From contig NZ_VMNX01000019.1 in NCBI RefSeq assembly GCF_009377235.1, positions 1 through 63,548 on the forward strand: a stretch of 63,548 nt of DNA. The letters run 5' to 3'. The DNA is from Streptomyces acidicola. Lineage in GTDB: Bacteria; Actinomycetota; Actinomycetes; Streptomycetales; Streptomycetaceae. Every line of letters begins with the position of its first letter. Position 1 is the first letter of the stretch. Position numbers and translations under genes: made by a program. Of the stretch, positions 34,613 to 43,427 are shown one piece after another. The notes below the pieces were generated by a model. That model was not told the origin of the DNA, did no database searches, and saw only the letters and a program-made list of their open reading frames with translations.

Positions 34613-34814
34613 GCGGCTCGGAGCGGACCGGGTGGGCGGCCGTGCCCGCTCATCCGGTCCGCGCGCCGGGCCGGTCTGCTCCGGAGGGGTGAGACCGCAC
34701 GCGCGCCTCCGGCACCGTACGGCCGCTTCCGTGGTACCGGTGGCGCACGTCACTGTCCCCGCGGTGTGTGCCATCTGTGGTGCGCGACCCGTCCGAAGGA
34801 GGAGGGGCCGCGTC

Positions 34815-37253
34815 ATGCGTTTCCGTCCCACGTTCCTGCTGCTGGCCGCAGCCCTGACACTGGGGGGCACCACCCCGGCTCTGACGGACCGGGAGAGCGC
34901 CTCCCCGGAACCGGTCCGGGACCCCACCGTGTACGTCGATCCCCTCATCGGCACCAGCAACGGCGGCAACGTCTTCCCTGGCGCCGTCGTCCCGTACGGC
35001 ATGCTCTCCTGGAGCCCGGAGAACACCCGCGGCGACGCCACCCGCACGGCCGCGCCCGGCGGCTACCGGTACGACGCCACCCGCATCCGAGGCTTCAGCC
35101 TCACCCACATGTCCGGTACGGGCTGCGCGGGCGGCAGCGGTGACATCCCGTTCTTCCCGTTCGCGGGCGAGGTCACCTCTTCCCCGGCCGGCGACACCAA
35201 GGACGCGGTGTACGCGTCCGACTTCGCGCACGCCGACGAGACGGCCGAGCCCGGCCACTACAAGGTGAAGCTGGCGTCCGGAGTGACCGCCGACCTCACG
35301 GCGACCGCCCGCACGGGCTCCGGCCGCTTCACCTACCCCGCCGACAGGCCCGCCACGATGCTGATCCGCACGGCCAACTCGGAGGTGGGATCGACCGTGT
35401 CGGACGTACGGATCGATCCGGCGACCCGCACGGTCTCCGGCTCGGTCACCTCCGGCAACTTCTGCGGCTATCTCTCCCCGGAAGGCCGGCGCGCCTACTA
35501 CACGCTGCACTTCACGGCCCGCTTCGACCGCGCCTTCAAGGCGGTCGGCACCTGGCAGGACGCCACCCTGACCCCCGGGTCCACGTCGGCGGGCGGTGGC
35601 ACCGGCGGGTTCTGGGAGGGCGGCCGTCCCGTGGCGGGCAAGGGCGCGGGCGGTTATGTGGAGTTCGAGCCGGGTTCCGGACCCGTGAACGTCAAGGTCG
35701 GCATCTCCTACGTCAGCCGGGCCGGCGCCGAGGCGAACCTCAGGGCCGAGAACCCGCGCGGCCGGTCCTTCGACGCCGTACGGGAGGCCGCGCGCCGCGC
35801 CTGGCGGGACCGCCTGGGTGCGATCCGGGTCGGCGGCGGCACGGAAGCGGACCGTACGACCTTCTACACGGCGCTGTACCACTCCCTGCTCCACCCGAAC
35901 GTCATCAGTGACGCCGACGGACGGTACCGGGGCAGCGACGACCGCGTGCATGAGGTCGCCAGGGGACGCGGTGCGCAGTACGGCACGTTCTCCGGCTGGG
36001 ACGTCTACCGCTCCCAGGTCCAGATGCTGACCCTCCTCGACCCGCGCACCGGCTCCGACGTCGCCCAGTCGCTCCTCGAACTCGCCCGCCAGAACGGGGG
36101 CGTGTGGGACCGCTGGCTGCACGGCGCGGCGGGCACCCACGTCATGAACGGCGACCCGTCGCCCATCGCCCTCGCGGGCATCCGGGCGTTCGGCGGCACG
36201 GACTTCGACCTGCGGGGCGCGCTGGACTCGCTGGTGCGGGCGGCCACGGTGCCCACCGAACGGGACCTCTCACCGGCGGGCAGGCCGGTCCTCTCGGCGG
36301 GGCAGCGGCCCTCGCTGGACAAGTACCTGGCGAAGCACTACATGCCGTCGGTGTCGAACGCCTGGGGCGGTGCCGCCGAGACACTGGAGATGTCGGGCGC
36401 CGACTTCGCGCTCTCCCAGCTGGCACGGGCGGCAGGAGAGAGCACCACGGCAGCCGCCTTCGCCGACCGCTCACAGTGGTGGCGGAACAACTTCAACAGC
36501 GCGGCCACTCCGGCCGGCGGCTACATCGCCAACCGCAAGGCGGACGGCTCCTGGGTCACGGGCTTCACCCCCGCCACCCGCAACGGCTTCGTGGAGGGCA
36601 CGGCGGCCCAGTACACCTGGATGGTGCAGCACAACCCGGCCGGCCTGTTCGCGGCCATGGGCGGCCGGGACAAGGCGGTCGCCCGCCTGGACAACTTCTT
36701 CCACAAGGACGACGGCAGCTGGGCGCTCACGGACAGCGGCGGCGAGAAGTCCGAACTGGACAACGAGCCGACGATCAACGTCCCCTACCTCTACGCGTAC
36801 GCGGGCGCCCCGTACAAGACGCAGGAGACGGTCCGCGCGGCGATGCGCGAGCTGTGGTCCACCCGGCCGGGCGGCATCCCCGGCAACGACGACCTGGGCA
36901 CGATGTCGTCCTGGTACGTCTTCTCGGCGCTCGGCATGTATCCCCAGGTCCCGTCACGCGCCGAACTGGTCCTGTCCTCCCCGCTGTTCCCCTACGTGCA
37001 CATCGAGCGACCGCACGGCAACGACATCGAGATCCGCGCGACGGGGGCGTCGGCCGGCGCCCCGTACGTCCACGCGCTGAAGGTCGACGGCCGTCCGGCC
37101 GATCGCCCCTGGCTGCCGTCGTCGTTCGTCCGTGACGGCGGGCGGCTGGACTACACCCTGGGCGCCGCTCCGAACCGCACCTGGGGCAGCGACCCCGCCG
37201 ACGCCCCGCCCTCCTTCCGCGAGGGCGAGCGGCCCCACCGGGCCGGCCGCTGA
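34815..37253 (+). CDS. Secreted GH92 alpha-mannosidase (second copy)
   Basis: This 812-aa GH92 enzyme lacks carbohydrate-binding modules. The signal sequence MRFRPTFLLLAAALTLGGTT is followed by the family N-domain (YVDPLIGTSNGGNVFPGA, FSLTHMSGTGCAGGSGDIPF). The (alpha/alpha)6 domain shows YGTFSGWDVYRSQVQMLTLL, GFVEGTAAQYTWMVQHNPAG and the catalytic-site block GIPGNDDLGTMSSWYVFSAL. That block has GNDDLGTMS where the first GH92 has GDEDNGEQS; the linkage preference may therefore differ. ATG 34815 has AAGGAGG upstream. It shares little obvious sequence with the first copy, so it is not a recent duplication. The 232-bp gap after it holds the PP2C promoter. Confidence 0.93.
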   Translation: MRFRPTFLLLAAALTLGGTTPALTDRESASPEPVRDPTVYVDPLIGTSNGGNVFPGAVVPYGMLSWSPENTRGDATRTAAPGGYRYDATRIRGFSLTHMSGTGCAGGSGDIPFFPFAGEVTSSPAGDTKDAVYASDFAHADETAEPGHYKVKLASGVTADLTATARTGSGRFTYPADRPATMLIRTANSEVGSTVSDVRIDPATRTVSGSVTSGNFCGYLSPEGRRAYYTLHFTARFDRAFKAVGTWQDATLTPGSTSAGGGTGGFWEGGRPVAGKGAGGYVEFEPGSGPVNVKVGISYVSRAGAEANLRAENPRGRSFDAVREAARRAWRDRLGAIRVGGGTEADRTTFYTALYHSLLHPNVISDADGRYRGSDDRVHEVARGRGAQYGTFSGWDVYRSQVQMLTLLDPRTGSDVAQSLLELARQNGGVWDRWLHGAAGTHVMNGDPSPIALAGIRAFGGTDFDLRGALDSLVRAATVPTERDLSPAGRPVLSAGQRPSLDKYLAKHYMPSVSNAWGGAAETLEMSGADFALSQLARAAGESTTAAAFADRSQWWRNNFNSAATPAGGYIANRKADGSWVTGFTPATRNGFVEGTAAQYTWMVQHNPAGLFAAMGGRDKAVARLDNFFHKDDGSWALTDSGGEKSELDNEPTINVPYLYAYAGAPYKTQETVRAAMRELWSTRPGGIPGNDDLGTMSSWYVFSALGMYPQVPSRAELVLSSPLFPYVHIERPHGNDIEIRATGASAGAPYVHALKVDGRPADRPWLPSSFVRDGGRLDYTLGAAPNRTWGSDPADAPPSFREGERPHRAGR

Positions 37254-37485
37254 CCCGCCGCACCCGCGGTCCCGGCCCGGGGCGCCCGCGCCTGCCGGGG
37301 CCCCGCGACGACGGAACATATGGCGTGTTCGTCCAGGTATGCGATTCTGATGTGTGGGTGCCCTGCCGCTCACGGGCGGCGCGGTCCGGTCTCGTCGGGT
37401 CGTGCGCCCACGCCGTCGCCGCCTGAGTTCAGGGGAACCCCTACCTGCCGGCACCTGCGGCACGGACGGGAGGTAGGTACGGACA

Positions 37486-40074
37486 ATGCCCCATTACGGC
37501 GGTGCCCGGGCCGCAGTGTCGGGTCTGCGGGCACTCGGGGCCGGGGCACAGGACGTCGGTTTGCCTCGCCCGGCGTCGGAGCCCACTGTGAGAGAGCGGG
37601 TCCTGGCGTTCACCGGGGCTGCGCTGCTGGCTGTCTACGTGCCGAATGAAGGGGGCCGGCACCTCCGGCTCGTCGAGTCGGCCGGAACCGGCACGGGCCG
37701 GGACGGGCTGCCGGAGCGCATTCCGGTCTCCGGCGACTCGCCCGTGGCCGACGCCTTCCGGGTCGGCCGGCAGCTGTGGCTGAGTTCCGCGGCGTTCGCC
37801 TCACGTCCCGCGGACGGTCCTCTCGCGGTGCTGCCGCTCGGGGCGGCGGGCGGATGGCTGGGCTGTCTCGTCGTCGTGGGCGACTCCGTGGACGGCTTCG
37901 GAGCCGAGCAGCGGGACTTCCTGGAGCAGTACGCCGAAGCGATCTCCGGCCGGCTGCGGGGCGAGGGCGACACGTCCACGCCCGAACCGCCGCTCGATCC
38001 CGCCCTGCGGAGCATGCGCGTCGGTTCGTTCGTCCTGGTGCTGAGCACCGGCCTGGTCGAATCCGACGCGACCCTGCTCGAACTGGTCGGCATCTCCGAG
38101 GACGACTTCGACGGCAAGTCCGACGCCCTCCTGTCGTACACCGTGCCGGAGGACCTTCCCTCGCTGATGTCGGTGCTGGAGCCGTCCTCGCAGGTCGGCG
38201 GCCTGCGGGAACTGGAGTTCCGTATCCGCCGGCCCAGCGGTGAGCTGTGCTGGCTGCACCTGGTCTGCCGGGTGCTGAGGGAAGTGGACGACGGGCCGGA
38301 CCGGGTGGTGGGTCTGGTGACCGCGGCTCCCGTGCTGCGCCAGAGCGCCAGTGACGTCGCCCGGGTGCAGTGGCTGACCGCCGCGCTCGACGACGCCACG
38401 ACGGTCCGGGACGTCAGCGGGGTGGTGGTCGCGGCCCTGCGCGAGCCGCTGGGTGCCGACCGGGTGGCGCTCGCCGAGTTGGTGGACGGCCGGCTGGCGG
38501 TCACCGTGCTCGATCCGCCGGGGGCCGGTGCCTGGCCCGAGCTGTGGCGTTCCGAGTGGCGCTCGGAGTGGCCCGACGCGCCGGTCGGCGCGCTGTCCAC
38601 GCTCCAGGCGGTGCTGCGGGACGGCCGGATGAGACTGTGGTCCGCCGGGGCCGCCATCGACCCCGGGCTCATGGGCATCGGCCCCGGCGGGCTGGCCGTC
38701 CTGCCGCTCCGGGCCAAGACCGGCGTCGCCGGGGTGTGCCTGGTCGGCTGGGACGAGCCGCACGAGTTCGGCCCGGAGGAGCGGTCCCTGCTCACCGCGA
38801 CGGCAGGGCTGGTGGGGCAGGCCCTGAAGCGGGCACGCGCGTACGACGCCGAGCAGGAGCTCGCCACGATGCTGCAGCGCAGTCTGCTGCCGCGCCGCCT
38901 CCCCGAGCTGCCGGGCGGGACGGCCGTGGCCCGCTACCTCCCCGCCCAGCGCGGACTCCAGGTGGGCGGTGACTGGTACGACGTCATCGCGCTGTCCGAG
39001 CGCCGGGTGGCCCTGGTCATCGGCGACGTGCAGGGCCACAGCGCCGGGGCCGCGACGATCATGGGCCAGATGCGCACCGCGGTCAGGGCCTACGCCGTGG
39101 AGGGCCACCCGCCCGACGTGGTCGTCGCGCACGCGAACCGTCTGCTCGTCGGCATGGAGACCGACCTGTTCGCCACCTGCTGTTATGTCGAACTGGACAT
39201 GGAGGAGGGCAACGCGCTGTTCGTCCGGGCCGGGCACCTGTCCCCGCTGCTGCGGCACCCGGACGGCAGCACCGAGGAGGTGGCCGTCGAGGGCGGACTC
39301 CCGCTGGGCATCGTCGCCGACGCCGAGTTTCCCCTGACCGCCGTCGCGCTGTCTCCCGGCGCCGTTCTCGCGCTGGTCACCGACGGCCTGGTCGAGTCGG
39401 CCGCCCTGCACCTGGACGAGGGCATGCGGCGCACGGCTGAGGCGCTCGCCGCCGCCGACCCCTCGGATCCCGGGCGGATGGCCGACGCGCTGCTCGGCGA
39501 GGACGGCCGCCGCGAGGACGACGTGGCGTTGCTGCTGCTGCGCTACGACGGGATGAAGGTGCGGCCCGTTCGGGCAGGATGGGTGGTGTGGCGGCTACCC
39601 GACGCCGTCATGCACGCCCGCCGCTTCACCGCGCGTACCCTTCGCTCGTGGAAGGTCGGTGAGGAGGCCGACACGGTGCTGCTGATCGTCTCGGAACTGG
39701 TCACCAACGCGCTGGTCCACACCCAGGGCGCCGTCCGGCTCGACCTCACCCACGCCGGGGACCGGATACGGGTCACCGTGACCGACTCCTCACCGCGCTC
39801 CCCCGCCAAGCCGGTGATCGTGGACTGGGAGTCGACCGGCGGCCGGGGCCTGTTCCTGGTCGAGGCGATGTCGGTGTCCTGGGGCTCCGTGCCGGTCGGC
39901 GGCGGCAAGCAGGTGTGGAGCGAGTTGGTCGTGGCCCCGCCCGAACCGGGGCCCCTGGACGACGGGCCCGCGCAGCACGACGCCGGACCCGGACGCGAGG
40001 GGGCGGGCCCGGACGGAACCGAGGGGGCCGGAAAGGAAACCCAGGGGGCCAGAAAGGGAATCAAGGGGGTCTGA
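37486..40074 (+). CDS. GAF-PAS-GAF-PP2C(SpoIIE)-HATPase multi-sensor regulator
   Basis: This is an 862-aa soluble signalling protein. Residues about 30-155 look like a GAF domain, 172-275 a PAS domain and 290-430 a second GAF. Residues 455-655 form a SpoIIE-type PP2C phosphatase (GGDWYDVIALSERRVALVIG, GDVQGHSAGAATIMG, LALVTDGLVES, REDDVALLLL). Residues 670-800 form a GHKL ATPase of the anti-sigma (RsbW) type, with ELVTNALVH and GGRGLFLVEAMS. Such proteins control anti-anti-sigma partners by phosphorylation and dephosphorylation. The Gly-rich tail (810-862) ends 2 bp before the sugar-binding lipoprotein start, so it heads the importer operon. ATG 37486 is preceded by GGGAGG. Confidence 0.9.
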   Translation: MPHYGGARAAVSGLRALGAGAQDVGLPRPASEPTVRERVLAFTGAALLAVYVPNEGGRHLRLVESAGTGTGRDGLPERIPVSGDSPVADAFRVGRQLWLSSAAFASRPADGPLAVLPLGAAGGWLGCLVVVGDSVDGFGAEQRDFLEQYAEAISGRLRGEGDTSTPEPPLDPALRSMRVGSFVLVLSTGLVESDATLLELVGISEDDFDGKSDALLSYTVPEDLPSLMSVLEPSSQVGGLRELEFRIRRPSGELCWLHLVCRVLREVDDGPDRVVGLVTAAPVLRQSASDVARVQWLTAALDDATTVRDVSGVVVAALREPLGADRVALAELVDGRLAVTVLDPPGAGAWPELWRSEWRSEWPDAPVGALSTLQAVLRDGRMRLWSAGAAIDPGLMGIGPGGLAVLPLRAKTGVAGVCLVGWDEPHEFGPEERSLLTATAGLVGQALKRARAYDAEQELATMLQRSLLPRRLPELPGGTAVARYLPAQRGLQVGGDWYDVIALSERRVALVIGDVQGHSAGAATIMGQMRTAVRAYAVEGHPPDVVVAHANRLLVGMETDLFATCCYVELDMEEGNALFVRAGHLSPLLRHPDGSTEEVAVEGGLPLGIVADAEFPLTAVALSPGAVLALVTDGLVESAALHLDEGMRRTAEALAAADPSDPGRMADALLGEDGRREDDVALLLLRYDGMKVRPVRAGWVVWRLPDAVMHARRFTARTLRSWKVGEEADTVLLIVSELVTNALVHTQGAVRLDLTHAGDRIRVTVTDSSPRSPAKPVIVDWESTGGRGLFLVEAMSVSWGSVPVGGGKQVWSELVVAPPEPGPLDDGPAQHDAGPGREGAGPDGTEGAGKETQGARKGIKGV

Positions 40075-40076
40075 AG

Positions 40077-41303
40077 ATGAGGACCCGCACGCGCAACGCC
40101 CTCGCCGCCCTCGTCACGGGGCTCATGGCCGTGTCCATGGCCGGCTGCGGAGAGACCGAAGGAGAAGGCGAAGACGGCTTCACCGTCGGCCTGCTGCTGC
40201 CGAGCAGCGCGGTCCCCCGCTGGGAACGCTTCGACAGACCCCTGATCGAGAAGCGGGTGAAGGCGCTGTGCCCCCACTGCAAAGTGGCGTACGCCAACGC
40301 CGCGGACGACGCGATGAACCAGCGCGACCAGATGAACTCCCTGATCACCAGAGGGGCACGGGTCATCATCCTGGACGCGGTCGACGTCAAGGCGATGCGC
40401 TCCTCGGTCCGGGCGGCGGACCGGGCGCACATCCCGGTCGTCGCCTACGACCGGCTCGCCGAGGGCCCGATTTCGGGCTTCGTCAGCTTCGACGGCGCCC
40501 AGGTCGGCAGGCTCCAGGGCAAGGCACTCCTGGAGGCCATGGGCGACAGGGCGAAAGGCCGGCGGATCGTCATGATGAACGGCGACCCGATCAGCCCCAA
40601 CACGGCCTGGTACAGAAAGGGTGCCCGGTCCGTCCTCGACGACAAGGTGACGATCCGCAAGGAGTACGCCAACCTGGAGTGGCGGGCGGAGAACGCCCAC
40701 GACAACATGGCCGCCGCGATCAGCGACCTGGGCGCGCACCGCATCGACGGAGTCCTGGCGGCCAACGACGCCATCGCCTCCGGTGTCATCTCGGCGCTCA
40801 AGAGCGCCCGTGTCTCACCGCTGCTTCCGGTCACCGGCCAGGACGCCGACCTCGACGCGGTACAGCGGATCGTCAAGGGCGAGCAGACCATGACCGTGTA
40901 CAAGTCCTTCAAGCGGCAGGCCGATGTGGCCGCCTCCATGGCCGTGGCCCTGGGGCACGGCAGGTCGGTCCACGCCATCGCCACGACGACGGTGGACAGC
41001 CCCACCACCCAGGACGTCCCGGCCGTGCTGCTCACCCCGGTCCCCGTCACGGCCGGCACCATCGGGCGGACCCTCGTCAGGGACAAGGTGTACTCCATTC
41101 ACGAGATCTGCACTCCGAAGCTCCGGTCCGCCTGCGACCGGGCCGGGCTCACCGAACCGAAGAAGCCCACCGAACCGAAGAAGAAGGAGAGGGGAGGTGA
41201 TCCCGGTGGCGTACCCGCCCGTGCTGGCGTTGCGCGGCATCTCCAAGCGGTTCGGCGGCGTCCAGGCACTCCTGGACGTGGAACTGCAGCTCCGGGCCGG
41301 TGA
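40077..41303 (+). CDS. XylF-like sugar-binding lipoprotein (second importer)
   Basis: This 408-aa CUT2 binding protein is paralogous to XylF at 22149-23255. It shares VGLLLPSS, FDRPLIEKRVKAL, VVAYDRLAEGPISGF and PVTGQDADLDAVQRIVKGEQ. The lipobox is MAGC after the signal MRTRTRNALAALVTGLMAVS. Two extra cysteines in ALCPHCKVAY could form a CxxC pair absent from the first copy. The homologous part ends near CTPKLRSACDRAGL. The frame then runs a further 45 or so residues, overlapping the ATPase gene by 98 bp in another frame, so the ancestral stop seems lost. ATG 40077 follows AAGGGGG, 2 bp after the PP2C stop. Confidence 0.9.
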   Translation: MRTRTRNALAALVTGLMAVSMAGCGETEGEGEDGFTVGLLLPSSAVPRWERFDRPLIEKRVKALCPHCKVAYANAADDAMNQRDQMNSLITRGARVIILDAVDVKAMRSSVRAADRAHIPVVAYDRLAEGPISGFVSFDGAQVGRLQGKALLEAMGDRAKGRRIVMMNGDPISPNTAWYRKGARSVLDDKVTIRKEYANLEWRAENAHDNMAAAISDLGAHRIDGVLAANDAIASGVISALKSARVSPLLPVTGQDADLDAVQRIVKGEQTMTVYKSFKRQADVAASMAVALGHGRSVHAIATTTVDSPTTQDVPAVLLTPVPVTAGTIGRTLVRDKVYSIHEICTPKLRSACDRAGLTEPKKPTEPKKKERGGDPGGVPARAGVARHLQAVRRRPGTPGRGTAAPGR

Positions 41304-41985
41304 GGTGGTCGCCCTGGCCGGGGACAACGGTGCCGGCAAGTCCACGCTCATCAAGGTGATCTCGGGGGTGGGGCCCGCCGACCGTGGTGTCATCGAGTGG
41401 GAGGGCCGGCCCGTCCACATCAAACGGCCCCACGACGCCCAGGCCCTGGGCATCGCGACCGTGTACCAGGACCTCGCGATGTGCGACAACCTCGATATCG
41501 TCGGCAATCTGTTCCTCGGCCGGGAGATCGACCGGGTGGGCATCCTCGACGAGGTGGAGATGGAGCGCCGCGCCCGCGAGCTGATGCACACCCTGTCCAT
41601 CCGTATCCCCGATGTGCGGGTGCCGGTCGCCGCACTGTCCGCGGGGCAGCGGCAGGCCGTGGCGATCTCCCGCTCGCTGATGGGCTCACCGAAGGTCCTG
41701 CTCCTCGACGAGCCCACCGCCGCCCTGGGCGTCGAGCAGACCAGCCACCTCCTCGACCTCATCGAGCAGGTACGGGACCGCGGCATGGCGGTCCTCCTGA
41801 TCAGCCACAACATGGGCGACATCAAGGCCGTCGCGGACCGTGTCGCCGTCCTGCGCCTGGGCCGCAACAACGGCCTGTTCGACGTCAGCACCGCATCCCA
41901 GGAGCAGATCATCTCCTCCATCACCGGCGCCGCGGACAACGCCGTGGCCCACCGCGCGACGGGCACCGAGGAGGCATGGCCGTGA
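41206..41985 (+). CDS. XylG-like sugar ABC ATPase (second importer)
   Basis: This 259-aa single-domain ATPase closely resembles the XylG at 21137-21928. It has Walker A GDNGAGKST, Walker B VLLLDEP and switch LISHNMGD. The signature reads LSAGQ instead of LSGGQ, a conservative but unusual change. I chose GTG 41206 (VAYPPVLALRG), which has GGGGAGG 8 bp upstream; GTG 41197 overlaps that Shine-Dalgarno. The first 98 bp overlap the end of the binding-protein gene. The stop overlaps the permease start (GTGA), as in the first xyl operon. Confidence 0.9.
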   Translation: MAYPPVLALRGISKRFGGVQALLDVELQLRAGEVVALAGDNGAGKSTLIKVISGVGPADRGVIEWEGRPVHIKRPHDAQALGIATVYQDLAMCDNLDIVGNLFLGREIDRVGILDEVEMERRARELMHTLSIRIPDVRVPVAALSAGQRQAVAISRSLMGSPKVLLLDEPTAALGVEQTSHLLDLIEQVRDRGMAVLLISHNMGDIKAVADRVAVLRLGRNNGLFDVSTASQEQIISSITGAADNAVAHRATGTEEAWP

Positions 41986-43286
41986 GCGGCAGCGAACCGT
42001 CCCGGGGCGCCGGGCCGCGAGGCGGCACCGGTGCCGGGACCGCCACGCCCGGCTGGGGCCCGCGCACCCGCGGATGGCACCAGAGCCTCAAGGGGTATGC
42101 CGACGACGTCCGCGGCCGGGTGCGGGACGGTGACCACGGCCCGATCTCGGCGGTCCTCGGTCTGGTCGTGATCGGGATCGTCTTCCAGAGCCTCGACAGC
42201 AGCTTCCTGTCACCGCGCAACCTGTCCAACCTCAGCGTGGACATCGTGGGTACCGGTCTGGTCGCGGTCGGCATCGTGTTCGTGCTGCTGATCGGGGAGA
42301 TCGACCTGTCGGTCGGCTCCGTGAGCGGCCTGTCGGGGGCCGTGTTCGCCGTGCTGAACGTGAACCTCGGCATTCCGGAGTGGCTCGCCGTGATCGTGGC
42401 GGTGGTCTCGGGGGCGGCCGTGGGTGCCCTCCACGGGGTGTTCTTCGCCCGGATCGGGGTGCCCGCGTTCGTCGTCACCCTCGCGGGACTGCTGATCTGG
42501 AACGGCCTGACGCTCTACCTGCTCGGCGCGAGCGGCACCATCAATATCGACCAGTCCGGCCTGGTCGCCTCGCTGACCAGCAGGTACTTCGGTGCCCACG
42601 CGGTCTCTTACGGTCTGGCGGCGCTCGGCACGGCCGGGTACCTGCTGGCCGCGTTCCGGCACCGCAAGCGGAACCGGGCCGCCGGGATGCCGTCCCGGCC
42701 ACCGGGCGAGATCTGGTTGCGCGGCGGTGTCCTGGCGGTGCTCGCCTTCGGCGCCGCCCGCACGCTCAACCAGTTCCAGGGCCTTCCCCTGGCGCTGCTG
42801 ATCTTCCTGGTGGTCCTCGTCGTCTCGGACTACATCCTGCGCCGCACCCGCTACGGACGGCGGGTGTACGCGCTCGGCGGTGGTGTCGAGGCGGCGCGAC
42901 GTGCCGGTGTCGGTGTCGAGCGGATACGGATCTCGATGTTCATGCTGTCGGGAACGCTGGCCGCTGTCGGGGGCCTGTTCGTGGCGTCGGGGCTCACCTC
43001 GGCGAGCCCCACGACGGCCCGTGTCGCCGGCTCGGGCATGCTGCTGATCAACGCCATCGCGGCGGCCGTCATCGGCGGCACCAGTCTGTTCGGCGGGCGC
43101 GGCTCGCCCTGGTCCGTACTGCTCGGCGTGCTCGTCATCCAGTCGATCGCCTCGGGCATGACGCTGCTGGGGATCGAGGACGCCATCCAGTTCATGATCA
43201 CTGGAGGGGTGCTGCTCGCCGCCGTCGCGGCCGACTCCCTCTCCCGGCGGGCCGACAGGCTGAGCGGTCGACCACGGGCCGATTGA
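41982..43286 (+). CDS. XylH-like sugar ABC permease (second importer)
   Basis: This 434-aa CUT2 permease is paralogous to XylH at 19845-21140 and keeps [20 protein letters not shown] and [20 protein letters not shown]. About ten membrane segments are visible after a charged N-terminus of about 50 residues. I chose GTG 41982 (VSGSEPSR), which has GGAGG 7 bp upstream and a 4-bp overlap with the ATPase stop, copying the first operon. The ATG two codons earlier (41976) is too close to that Shine-Dalgarno. It completes an importer lacking a dedicated LacI or ROK gene; the sensor phosphatase upstream may take that place. Confidence 0.9.
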   Translation: MSGSEPSRGAGPRGGTGAGTATPGWGPRTRGWHQSLKGYADDVRGRVRDGDHGPISAVLGLVVIGIVFQSLDSSFLSPRNLSNLSVDIVGTGLVAVGIVFVLLIGEIDLSVGSVSGLSGAVFAVLNVNLGIPEWLAVIVAVVSGAAVGALHGVFFARIGVPAFVVTLAGLLIWNGLTLYLLGASGTINIDQSGLVASLTSRYFGAHAVSYGLAALGTAGYLLAAFRHRKRNRAAGMPSRPPGEIWLRGGVLAVLAFGAARTLNQFQGLPLALLIFLVVLVVSDYILRRTRYGRRVYALGGGVEAARRAGVGVERIRISMFMLSGTLAAVGGLFVASGLTSASPTTARVAGSGMLLINAIAAAVIGGTSLFGGRGSPWSVLLGVLVIQSIASGMTLLGIEDAIQFMITGGVLLAAVAADSLSRRADRLSGRPRAD

Positions 43287-43312
43287 CGCGCTCACCACAA
43301 TTCTTGGCTGTC

Positions 43313-43354
43313 GCCTTCTCCTGCTTCTCGCTTCCTGCTTCCTGCTTCTTGATG
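43313..43354 (+). repeat. Polypyrimidine tract with imperfect GCTTCCT repeats
   Basis: The 141-bp gap between the permease and the next lipoprotein gene contains a C/T-rich run with repeated GCTTCCT units (for example CTTCCTGCTTCCTGCTTCTT). Its composition is much less GC-rich than its surroundings. It may form triplex DNA or act as a factor-dependent termination region. No gene is present. Confidence 0.6.
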
Positions 43355-43427
43355 AAGCATCAACCAAATGGAAGAGTCGGGCATTCCTGTCATACGGTGG
43401 AGAAAGCCTCGCGTCCATCGGAGTCCC

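Noticed and set aside
37320..37649. 109-aa plus frame before the PP2C gene
   Set aside because: Low-complexity Arg/Pro/Gly composition, overlaps the PP2C start and lacks a Shine-Dalgarno.
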